Shown one piece after another: positions 1 through 8,487 of a stretch of DNA of 12,186 nt; position 1 is the stretch's first letter, and each line of letters opens with the position of its first letter. This DNA is from Larix sibirica. Taxonomy: Eukaryota > Streptophyta > Pinopsida > Pinales > Pinaceae. The stretch spans positions 33,890 to 46,075 of the forward strand of contig NWUY0300001679.1 in NCBI GenBank assembly GCA_004151065.3, written 5' to 3'. A program made the position numbers and the translations under genes. The notes beneath the pieces were generated by a model, which saw only the letters and a list, made by a program, of their open reading frames with translations, was not told where the DNA came from and did not search any database.

Positions 1-114
1 CATTTTCTCAATGCTATAGTTCCAGTTGAGCTTGTGATGAATATCAATTCCAAGATATTTGTACGAATACACTTCCTCTAAGATGCTATTGTTGTATAAA
101 AAATAAAATTTTAT
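1..114 (-). pseudogene. LINE-type (non-LTR) reverse transcriptase fragment, cut by window edge
   Basis: The minus strand is open for 38 codons from 114 to 1, after an in-frame TAA at 115-117, and continues out of the window. It contains YKYLGIDIHHKLNW followed by NYSIEK. A YLGI-type motif followed by a spaced L-W pair is characteristic of the region just after the palm of non-LTR (LINE/jockey-like) reverse transcriptases, where an aromatic-rich strand precedes the thumb. In an intact element this enzyme copies the element RNA at the nicked target site. Only this short piece is visible, so neither the catalytic YADD-type box nor an endonuclease can be checked. The open frame ends where the C-poor tail of the next feature begins, which suggests a truncation or insertion junction at about 115. 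The family call rests on one motif and is moderately confident. Confidence 0.6.
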
Positions 115-715
115 TTAATAAAGAGTAAGGGGTATGGAATTAATTTAAAAATAAGAATAAATTTGGGGATAAATTGATTGAAAAAATATAAAGAAGACAG
201 AAGGATCAAAGTATAGATTTATTATTTAATTATATTTATTTAAATAATTCTATATTTGAAAAAACGGTACAAGAAAATACCAATAAATCAAAATGATCAA
301 AACTATTTGATTTATTGATTAATCAGTGAGTTAGGGGTATGGAGATAATTTAAGAAAGGAACAATTACATAGCCTAAGGGATTAAAAAAAATAAAGGAGG
401 GTTTAATAAAATAAGCTAAATTAATTGCAAGCATAAGGTATAGAAGTTATATTAAGATTTGAATTAGAATGAATCAAACGGAAAGGGAGGATTAAAAATA
501 TTAATACAAAAAAAGTTGATTAATTAATAAATTTAAGTGAAGGGGCGATTAATAGAAGAGAAAAGATTAGAAACATAATTAAGAATAAGAACCAATTAAG
601 ATGGTAAGGGATTAACAATGAGTGAAAAATAAGAGTGGGGGAGGGGGTATTATTGAAGATTTAAGAAAGGGGTGAAAATGAGAGGAGAAGCAAAGTGACC
701 AATGTAAGTGATAAG
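115..715. other. Gene-free, C-poor, purine-rich stretch (probable 3' tail of the Penelope-like element)
   Basis: About 600 bases hold no supportable open frame on either strand. The plus strand is strikingly poor in C and rich in A and G; several 60-base lines contain five C or fewer. Read on the minus strand this is a T/C-rich tail directly downstream of the Penelope-like coding remnant, so it may be that element's 3' untranslated region. A degenerate 30-base direct repeat, built around GGGGTATGGA followed by an AT-rich segment, occurs at about 126-155 and 331-360. The assignment to the element is inference. Confidence 0.4.
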
Positions 716-1440
716 TTACTTGTTTATATGGTGGATTAATGGTTTTCAAGCAGAAGACAACTTGTAACCATTTTCACGATTGAAATTGAAGGGGTTATTT
801 TCTATTTTAAGAGATTTTCTTATTAGACATGAAGAATAAGGAGTGATGGGAGCTAGAATTTTTGTTTGATCAAAACAAATAAGGTGATTGGATTTGAAAG
901 AATGCTTAGCTATGGTGGTTTTGTTGAGATGATTATGATTAGTGTCAACAATATGTTCTTGAGATGGGATTGAATGGTCCTACCAGTTTGTCCAATGCAG
1001 GATTTTCCACAAGAGTAAGGAATCTGGTAGACCTCTTGAGAAATAAAAGGGTCATATTTGTCTTTAATACTTCTAAATGATTGCTAAATAGCGTTTTAAA
1101 GAGTTTGAAGATAGTTTTGATATTATTTCTAGATAAAAGTATGAATAAGAGATCAATGATGCCAAATATATAAGGGAGAGAGATTAAGCCAAGAGATGGA
1201 GAATTAGGAGGGGGGCAATTGGGTTTGGGGTGAAGAACATATTGAAAGGATTTGTTGATTTGGTTAAGAGAATATCCATTGGCAAGGAGGGAATTAATGA
1301 GGTGGGATTTTCCTTTATCAAAATGTTGAGGGTTAGATATGCAAATTGCTCTAGTGGTTCATGAGAGTGAACAAATTTTGAGTGGTGCAGGAGAGTGAAT
1401 TGCATTACCATTCCTACAAATGATTTTTGGAACCCACATG
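716..1440 (-). pseudogene. Penelope-like retroelement remnant: reverse transcriptase C-terminus plus GIY-YIG endonuclease
   Basis: Three minus-strand frames together read as the end of a Penelope-like polyprotein. From about 1440 to 1100 the first frame gives AICISNPQHFDKGKSHLINS, LLANGYSLNQINKSFQYVL, SLPYIFGIIDLL and NNIKTIFK, the post-palm part of the reverse transcriptase, with one TGA at 1359-1361. From about 1095 the second frame gives DKYDPFISQEVYQIPYSCGK then CIGQTGRTIQ, the N-terminal half of the GIY-YIG nuclease that nicks target DNA. The third frame gives DTNHNHLNKTTIAKHSFKSN, CFDQTKILAP and RENGYKLSSA, the nuclease C-terminal half. It stops with TGA at 746-748, where the family usually has Trp, and with TAA at 716-718. 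The Tyr of the YIG element is Cys (997-999). At least two frameshifts and these stops make it non-functional. The RT palm is missing beyond 1440, so the copy is 5' truncated. Such nuclease-bearing elements in plants have been described from conifers. Confidence 0.85.
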
Positions 1441-2444
1441 AACATGCTTACGTGGGGTACTTAGATTTGGACATCATAGAAAAATCCCTCTGGTTGAATG
1501 GCTCCATCCTCCCATCATGAGAGATCAATATGTCTCGCAAAAGGAAGCACCCAAGGTGGAACCAACACCGGTCAAGGTTTTTGACATCCCTTGAACAACA
1601 ACTGCAAGCGAATTCCATAAGCATTGGTGCAAATTCTAACAAATCATCATAGTTTCCACCATATGCCCACACAAAAATTGAACATAATGAACAAGAATTG
1701 AAGTCTCTCAAAAATCTTGTTAATAAAATAAAAGATTAGTATTGTGCTATGGTCTAAGCTTTAGTTTTTGAAGAAAAAGATTGAGTGGATCGAAGTTCAA
1801 GACAATAATGACAATGGTAATGAAATCAATAGAGGATCAAGTGCGCAGTCTCAACCTATGGAAGAGTAGGAGAGAGTTGTAACAATGTATGCAATGTGAA
1901 GTGGGTACTATTGTGTAGGTGCATCCATTTGTTGATAAGTGGGTGACTACCGTTGAGACCAGGGGGAAACTGTCATGTGAAGGGAAAACGCCTATTCATG
2001 AGTGGAGGAGGGCGCTATCCTATGTAGAGAAGGCCACTTAGACTGTGTAAATTTTCATGTGGTGGGAAGCCACATGTTAACTAGTGAACGAGTGTAGTGT
2101 TGTGTGTTGGGTAGGAATAACCACTGATTGGAAATAGAAATTAGTTGTCTTTATGTACATAAGTGCTAAAGGGAGTATTTTCATATTCATAGAAGAGAGG
2201 GATGCAGTGGATGATATATCATTGTTTAATAGTCCACGATGTTGTGGATCTAGAGGTTCTGCATCATTCCTTTAAGAGGGTTATAAGACATTGCAAGTGC
2301 TAATGGTGTCCAATAATGTTATGAAACTTGATCATACCATGAAGGCTATAACCTACAGAAGAATAGGGAGCAACTTGAAGGAGTCTTACTAATCCAAGAA
2401 TTTTTTTTCAAAGAGAAGCATTATTTTAGTTGTACTATAAACTT
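1441..2444. other. About 1 kb without a recognisable gene
   Basis: The longest open stretch is an 87-codon minus-strand frame at 1448-1711 with a Cys-rich middle (ACSCCSRDVKNLDRCWFH). I cannot match it to a family and it has no supporting context, so I do not call it a gene. The plus strand contains short open pieces interrupted by stops, such as HEWRRALSYVEKAT near 2000-2040, which may be decayed coding sequence of the element whose polypurine tract and LTR may follow at 2445. No RNA gene or clear repeat was seen. Confidence 0.4.
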
Positions 2445-2454
2445 GAAGAGGGGG
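2445..2454 (+). other. Candidate polypurine tract
   Basis: The run GAAGAGGGGG directly precedes TGTTAGAATATAAT. A G-rich purine tract immediately upstream of a TG-starting sequence is the usual arrangement at the start of a 3' LTR, where it primes plus-strand synthesis during reverse transcription. This fits an LTR element oriented on the plus strand, opposite to the other elements here. I could not recognise the matching pol upstream. Confidence 0.4.
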
Positions 2455-2686
2455 TGTTAGAATATAATCCTTAAGTAATTATGTTGTTAATTAAATGATA
2501 ATTAGTTAATAACATGTAAGAGTACAAGAACTAGTTCGTAGCAGCTCAATCCCATGGTATCAATTGAATTCTTTGTAATAAACAATGTATTTTTTACATA
2601 AGTATGTTATGTATATGGTTGTACACTCACACGTGGCCCTTTGTCCCTCGCTATAGATCATGTTTTCTTGTACAAAAGAGATTACA
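2455..2686 (+). repeat. Candidate LTR (plus orientation), about 230 bp
   Basis: The segment starts with TGTTAGAATATAAT right after the purine tract and can be closed at ATTACA (2681-2686), giving TG...CA ends with a short imperfect terminal inverted match. TGTTAGAATATAAT resembles the 5' ends of many plant LTRs. A TATA-like stretch (TATGTATATGG) lies at about 2609-2619. No second copy occurs in this window, so it would be a solo or orphan LTR. The right boundary is uncertain, and a primer-binding site after it is not clear. Confidence 0.35.
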
Positions 2687-3782
2687 CTTAGTAGTGGAAG
2701 CCATGGGTATCCATCTTGACCTCGACTTTTTAAATTACTGTCTCTCACTTCCTATGTAGATAATTGATCTCCCATCTGTTGTAGTGGTACCTCCCAAATT
2801 TCCATATCTCTCATTTGTGTGGAGATTAGAGATTTGTTGGAGCACTTTTTCAATCTGGAACCATTTAGGGTTTTTTTGGTCTATGTGTGGCTCAACCTTT
2901 GATATGTAGGATTATTTCTTCCATAGTGGACATTTGATGGGTTGAACTCTCTTTTATGGTCTGGTATGGATGCAAGAAACTTTCTTGGCATGTGTGTTGT
3001 TAACCCCTGAGATGTTCTAGGCTGAAATTAGAATATGTCAGGGCACGATGAGGCTCAACTATTAAAGATTTAGAGCTTAATCTCTTGCAGTATGATGTAT
3101 TTTGAATTTTGTAGAAAATATTTGCAGGAATGGAAGTATTGGACTAACACATGTATCGGGTTTTTTTTCCAAAGGAATGTAATGGTGCATATTCATCTTT
3201 TTAGGGAAGATGAATGACAAATTTAGAAGATGGAATAAAAAATAAATATATAAGGTGCCTTCAAGAAAAATATTATACATTCAAGATGGAAGAAAACATA
3301 TTGAGCTTGAAAAGAATTCAATAGTTTAAACAAAAAACAAATTATTCTTGATTTTTGTAGACACATGGAAGCACTGACATCCATACATTTAACTAGGAAA
3401 ATAAATGTTCGATTGCTATTAATCACATGAAAATATCATGAAGGAAAATAGGTCATTAAATGAAATATCTATTTCCACACTACTCAGCATATATCTATAT
3501 CACTAATACAAATATGGTGCAAAGATACACCTCAAAAATGTATTATCTCAAGAGACTTTACAAAGATGTATACTAGATATGGGATTACAAAGGGAACACA
3601 AATTATAGAGAAGAATATAGTGCAAAAGTGCATCAAAATGTTAATCTTCGGACTCAAATTCCTTTATACAAAATTAGTCCACAATTCAACTCAACATATC
3701 CCTTAGAGACCCTCTCAAAAAACTGATAGCCCTATGTATGAACTTGAATTTACCTTATGTAGGAGATCAAGTGCTAACCAAT

Positions 3783-3866
3783 GTTAGATTTCTCTAACTT
3801 CCTTGCCAAATATATTCAATTTTTTCACTTTCATTCTATTTATACTTTGGTTAGAATTGTCTAACC
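3783..3866. repeat. Pair of short hairpins with a shared stem (copy A)
   Basis: GTTAGA-TTTC-TCTAAC at 3783-3798 and GGTTAGA-ATTG-TCTAACC at 3849-3866 are perfect inverted repeats with 4-base loops and the same core stem, 50 bases apart. On the minus strand the second begins 13 bases after the pseudogene stop codon. The same pair is kept in copy B at 6407-6422 and 6473-6490. Function is unknown. Confidence 0.5.
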
Positions 3867-3879
3867 ACATTCTATACCT

Positions 3880-5361
3880 TTACTTATTCCCAGTCGATCT
3901 CCTTTTAGTAGTCTTTTGCTGAGGTGATTTTTGAACCACTGGTCTTCCCATCTGTACAACTAGTTGTCCTAATGGTTGACCCATTGTATAGACAACTAGA
4001 TGCCCTAATAGATAACTCATTATATTGATATTTTCCTTCCCTGATAGATTCCCAATTGGTTGCGTAGATTTCTGTCCAATCTGCACACTTGGATACCCTG
4101 GTGGCTACCCAGTTAGTTGTCCAAATGGCCATCCTGAAGGTTGTCCTAATGGCTTAGGCTATATTTCTTTAGGTATAACAATTTTATGATACTTTGAAAC
4201 ATGATTCCATTCATTTCCCATAGGATATTTATGAGTCCTTAGGGCATCTAAATCCAATTCAACATTAGTGAGCTTTTCCTACAATATGGGTGACATCTTT
4301 CTAAACTGATTCCTCAGTATGATCATTCTCAACAATGGTCTACACTTCCTATTTCTCAACCTCAGTTCTGGATTTCTTGTTGAGTGGCTTAGTCTTAGTT
4401 TCATCTATGTGCATATTTGTCTGTGCTTCTTCAGTTTCCCTCTTAGCCCCTATCTATGACCCTAATATGTTATAGTCTGTACCACTGATCTGGGATGCTT
4501 GGACTTGCTCCCAAATCAATAGATTTTCTATCCTCTCCTAGTCACGATGAGGCATACAACTATATGCAAGATTTTTATCTCCAATGCTCTTCTTTAAAAT
4601 TACATGGTGAAGGTCATAGGGCCATTTTTCTATGTTCTCTAGATTCATCTACTTCAACAAAATTTCTATATAAGAGAGGGAACCTCTATTCTTTTCCAAG
4701 AATTTTCCTACATCTTTGGGGAGTTAGAAAGTGACAGGGTGCTTATATTTCATAAAGTGTATTTGATCAAAGAGGAATATCTATTTGACATAGTCCATAG
4801 ATAATAACCTTGGGGTTAGAAAAATAATTAGCTTATGAGGCTCCTCTTCAAACCCGTACACCCTCAAGACATTATATTCTTCATATAAAAACCAATCCCC
4901 AACTCTAGTATCAAGACATAGATACAAGAGCTCTCAGTATTCAAGGAAAACCCTGGGTGGAGATTGATAATGTAGAAGGGAGTATGCCACTTCCATAAAC
5001 CTATATGCAAACGTCTAAAAGTTATGATTACTTTGCTTCCTTAGGACCATATCTATCCAAGTGTAAATAGGAATTTGGTTTCCTGCTTGGTCTCTTGCTT
5101 TCAACTCCATAACTTTAAAAATTTCAAATTTTTTATACAAGAGCATGAAGAATAGGTATGATGGGTACCTAACATGCTCAAGGGAAGGAAATTCTACTAA
5201 TTGGTTATGAATTGCTTTAGCTAGGTAGTTGCAGACTTCAAATTTAGGGGGCATAACCCATATTGTTGGAGTTAGGAGAGATAAGAACCATAATATGGCT
5301 TCATCTATGGTTTTGCCATCATCATAGCCTAGTATATTGCAAATTAAGGTTATGGACTTCT
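3880..5361 (-). pseudogene. Unrecognised plant/retroelement protein remnant with Gly-Gln-Pro-rich tail, copy A, 5' truncated at the N
   Basis: This is the same minus-strand coding remnant as 6504-8487, but it starts abruptly at 5361, next to the N, within ITLICNILGYDDGKTIDEAI. It continues through PPKFEVCNYLAKAIHNQL and IPIYTWIDMVLRKQ to a TAG at 5015-5017. Beyond that the same frame can be followed through further stops to VNIMSY-like and GQPLGQLVVQMGRP tail residues in a shifted frame, ending at TAA 3880-3882. Most stops are shared with copy B. Copy A is slightly better preserved in the tail, with Gln (CAA) in VVQKSPQQ where copy B has TGA. It has no start, so it cannot be functional as assembled. 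I do not recognise the family. Confidence 0.6.
3950..4165 (-). repeat. Degenerate GQP-type low-complexity coding repeat (copy A)
   Basis: On the minus strand this region encodes short degenerate repeats such as LGQPSGWPFGQL, YPPGYPSVQIGQ and MGQPLGQLVVQMGRP. At DNA level they appear on the plus strand as recurring GTTGTCCTAATGG-like units. It forms the C-terminal tail of the pseudogene, before a basic end (KTTKRRSTGNK). The matching tail in copy B lies at about 6574-6790 with extra stops. Such tails are typically disordered; no function is implied. Confidence 0.55.
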
Positions 5362-5362
5362 N
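5362..5362. other. Single ambiguous base N at the repeat junction
   Basis: The only non-ACGT base in the window lies between the last base of copy A and the first base of copy B. Both copies end flush against it. This is what a scaffold join between two contigs with an unrecognised 2.6 kb overlap would look like, so sequence continuity across it should not be assumed. Confidence 0.95.
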
Positions 5363-7985
5363 CTCTCACTTCCTATGTAGATAATTGATCTCCCATCTGT
5401 TGTAGTGGTACCTCCCAAATTTCCATATCTCTCATTTGTGTGGAGATTAGAGATTTGTTGGAGCACTTTTTCAATCTGGCACCATTTAGGTTTTTTTTTG
5501 TCTATGTGTGGTTCAACCTTAGATATGTAGGATTATTTCTTCCATAGTGGTCATTTGATGGGTTGACCTCTCTTTTATGGTCTGGTATGGATGCAAGACA
5601 CTTTCTTGGCATGTGTGTTGTTAACCCCTGAGATGTTCTAGGATGAAATTAGAATATGTCAAGGCACGATGAGGCTCAATTATTAAAGATTTAGAGCTTA
5701 ATATCTTGAAGTATGATGTATTTTGAATTTTATAGAAAATATTTGCAGGAATGGAAGTATTGGACTAACACATGTATCGGTTTTTTTTTCCAAAGGAATG
5801 TAATGCTGCATATTCATCTTTTTAGGGAAGATGAATGACGAATTTAGAAGATGGAATAAAAAAGAAATATATAAGGTGCCTTCAAGAAAAATATTATACA
5901 TTCAAGATGGAAGAAAACGTACTGAGCTTGAAAAGAATTCAACAGTTTAAACAAAAAACAAATTATTCTTGATTTTTGTAGACACATGGAAGCACTCACA
6001 TCCATACATTTAACTAAAAAAATAAATGTTCGATTGCTATTAATCACATGAAAATATCATGAAGGAAAATAGGTCATCAAATGAAATATCTATTTCCATC
6101 ACACTACTCAACATATATCTATATCACTGATACAAATATGGTGCAAAGATGCACCTCAAAAATGTATTATCTCAAGAGACTTTACAAATATGTATACTAG
6201 ATATGGGATTACAAAGGGAACACAAATTATAGAGAAGAATATAGTGCAAAAGTGCATCGAAATATTAATCTTCGGAATCAAATTCCTTTATACAAAATTA
6301 GTCCACAATTCAACTCAACATATCCCTAAGAGACCCTCTCAAAAAACTGATAGCCCTATGTATGAACTTGAATTTACCTAATGTAGGAGATGAAGTGCTA
6401 ACCAATGTTAGATTTCTCTAACTTCCTAGCCAAATATATTCACCTTTTTCACTGTAATTCTATTTATACTTTGGTTAGAATTGTCTAACCGCATTCTATA
6501 CCTTTACTTATTCCCAATCGATCTCCTTTTAGTAGTATTTTGCTGAGGTGATTTTCAAACCACTGGTCTTCCCATCTGTACAACTAGTTGTCCTAATGGT
6601 TGACCCATTGTATAGACAATTAGATGCCCTAATAGATAACTCATTATATTGATAGTTTCCTTCCCTGATAGATTCCCAATTGGTTGTGTAGATGTCTGTC
6701 CAATCTGCACACTTGGTTACCCTGATGGCTACCTAGTTAGTTGTCCAAATGGCCATCCTGAAGGTTGTCCTAATGGCTTAGGCTAGATTTCTTTAGGTAT
6801 AACAATTTTATGATACTTTGAAACATGATTCCATTAATTTCCCATAGGATATTTATGAGTCCTTAGGGCGTCTAAATCCAATTCAACATTAGTGAGATTT
6901 TCCTAAGATATGGGTGACATCTTTCTAAACCGATTCCTCAGTATGATCATTCTCAACAATGGTCTACACTTCCTATTTCTCAACCTCAACTCTGGCTTTC
7001 TTGCTCAGTGGCTTAGTCTTAGTTTCATCTATGTCCATATTTGTCTGTGCTTCTTCAATTGCCCTCTTAGCCCCTATCTATGACCCTAATATGTTATAGT
7101 CTGTACCATTGATATGGGTTGCCCGTACTTGCTCCCAAATCAATAGACTTTCTATCCTCTCCTAGTCACGATGAGGCATACAACTATATGCAGGATTTTT
7201 ATCTCCAATCCTCTTCTTTAAAATTACATGGTGAGGGTCATAGGGCCATTTTTCTATGTTCTCTAGATTTAGCTACTTCAACAAAATTTCTATATAAGAG
7301 AGGGAACCTCTATTCTTTTCCAAGAAATTTCCTACATCTTTGGGGAGTTAGAAAGTGACAGGGTGTTTATATTTCACAAAGTGTATTTGATCAAAGAGGA
7401 ATATCTGTTTGACACAATCCATAGATAATAACCTTAGGGTCAGAAAAACAATTAGCTTATGAGGCTCCTCTTTGAATCCGTACACCCTCAAGACATTATA
7501 TTCTTCATATAAAAACCAATCCCCAACTCTAGTATCAAGACATAGATACAAGAGTTCTTAGTATTCAAGGAAAACCTTAGGTGGAGATTGATAATGTAGA
7601 AGGGAGTATGCCACTTCCATAAACCTATATGCAAACGTCTAAAAGTTATGATTACTTTGCTTCCTTAGGACCATATCTATCCAAGTGTAAATAGGAATTT
7701 GGTTTCCTGCTTGGTCTCTTGCTTTCAACTCCATAACTTTAAAAATTTCAAATTTTTTATACAAGAGCATGAAGAATAGGTATGATGGGTACCTAACATG
7801 CTCAAGGGAAGGAAATTCTACTAATTGGTTATGAATTGCTTTAGCTAGGTAGTTGCAGACTTCAAATTTAGGGGGCATAACCCATATTGTTGGAGTTAGG
7901 AGAGATAAGAACCATAATATGGCTTCATCTATGGTTTTGCCATCATCATAGCCTAGTATATTGCAAATTAAGGTTATGGACTTCT
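5363..7985 (+). repeat. Direct repeat copy B (2623 bp), starts at the N
   Basis: This is the second copy of 2742-5361. Its left end is flush with the N; at its right end the sequence continues without a break into the 5' part of the minus-strand pseudogene (KPSKK and upstream). Copy B therefore carries the natural continuation on its right side, and copy A the natural continuation on its left side. The stretch 5363-6503 has no gene: its short minus-strand frames at 5698-5901 and 5844-6047 are mirrored in copy A but look like AT-rich chance frames. Confidence 0.95.
6407..6490. repeat. Pair of short hairpins with a shared stem (copy B)
   Basis: This is the copy B counterpart of the hairpin pair at 3783-3866: GTTAGA-TTTC-TCTAAC at 6407-6422 and GGTTAGA-ATTG-TCTAACC at 6473-6490. 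Both stems and loops are unchanged between copies although neighbouring bases differ. Confidence 0.5.
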
Positions 7986-8487
7986 TTGAAGGTTTTGAGA
8001 AGTCAACAATTTGATATGGAGGAGGATTGGTTGGGACTAGAAATCCTTCTTTCACGTGATGAGCTAAAAGGTGATTTATTTTAGCAAGGTTCATGTCTTG
8101 TTAGGATGAGGGTATGGTTTCCTTATCTACGAATTTGAATGCTAGAAGGTATGGGAAATATATCATATTTGGTAAAGTGTCACTAGATATTATGCATAGG
8201 GGTTAGGATTGATCTTGAGATAAGATAACCTATTTTCTTGGTGAGTATGGGATGGAGCACTAGCATAGGAAATATACGATTTGGGGACAAACTTGGTAGG
8301 ACAAATTTGTTTCCCAAAGGTGGTAGGGGTCCCGGTTTGCAACAAAGTTGGATTGGGCTTCAAGGATGGTGTGGTGGAGGTTAGATGCAGTCACTTTGGT
8401 GTCAAAAAAATCATCATCACAATCATATATATTTTCATCACCTAAGATTTTTGTTTTTGGGGGATTATCTTTTGATGAGGAAGCCAT
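6504..8487 (-). pseudogene. Unrecognised plant/retroelement protein remnant with Gly-Gln-Pro-rich tail, copy B, with start
   Basis: A single minus-strand frame runs from ATG 8485-8487 (MASSSKDNPPKTK) to about 6920 without a detectable frameshift but with many stops, including TAG 8260, TAG 8230, TAA 8203, TAA 8101, TAG 7639, TAA 7348, TAG 7273 and TAG 7162. It then shifts near 6890-6925 into the tail frame, which ends at TAA 6504-6506. Best-kept stretches are an acidic N-terminus (DENIYDCDDDFFDTKV), a 151-codon block at 7639-8094 (ICNILGYDDGKTIDEAI, PPKFEVCNYLAKAIHNQL, YPSYLFFMLLYKKFEIFKVM, IPIYTWIDMVLRKQ), and 7348-7551 (DWFLYEEYNVLRVYGFKEEP). A Lys-rich linker (TKTKPLSKKARVEV) and a GQP-type tail follow. 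The original would be about 660 residues. I chose 8487 because upstream in-frame sequence looks untranslated. I recognise no family. The general layout recalls plant retroelement gag-like or putative plant transposon proteins, but that is a guess. It lies 1 kb downstream of the gypsy pol on the same strand. Confidence 0.6.

Larger units (their letters stand above)
2742..5361 (+). repeat. Direct repeat copy A (2620 bp), ends at the N
   Basis: This segment matches 5363-7985 over its whole length with a net length difference of 3 bases, including a 3-base gap where copy A reads TTCCACAC and copy B TTCCATCACAC. By eye the first 117 bases (2742-2858) and the last 406 bases (4956-5361) are identical to copy B, while the interior differs by a few percent, mostly single substitutions. 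The match begins at CTCTCACTTCC and ends at TATGGACTTCT, directly before the N. The left third (2742-3879) holds no gene; the rest holds the truncated minus-strand pseudogene. Confidence 0.95.

Noticed and set aside
1448-1711. 87-codon minus-strand frame with several Cys residues
   Set aside because: There is no recognisable metal-binding spacing, no homologue I can name and no context. It may be chance.
2560-2748. 62-codon minus-strand frame
   Set aside because: It overlaps the candidate LTR and crosses the left edge of the repeat unit. No motif is present.
2681-2800. Possible primer-binding site (GTAGTGG-type sequences) after the candidate LTR
   Set aside because: The match to the usual initiator-tRNA complement is too poor to call.
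3077-3426. Overlapping minus-strand frames, repeated at 5698-6047
   Set aside because: They are short AT-rich frames downstream of the pseudogene stop. Conservation is explained by the duplication, and the residues show no family motif.
4495-4734. 79-codon plus-strand frame, repeated at 7119-7358
   Set aside because: It lies antisense to the GQP-tail pseudogene and appears twice only because the whole 2.6 kb is duplicated. Its similarity between copies therefore says nothing about coding.
7887-8084. 65-codon plus-strand frame
   Set aside because: It is fully antisense to the best-preserved block of the minus-strand pseudogene (7639-8094).
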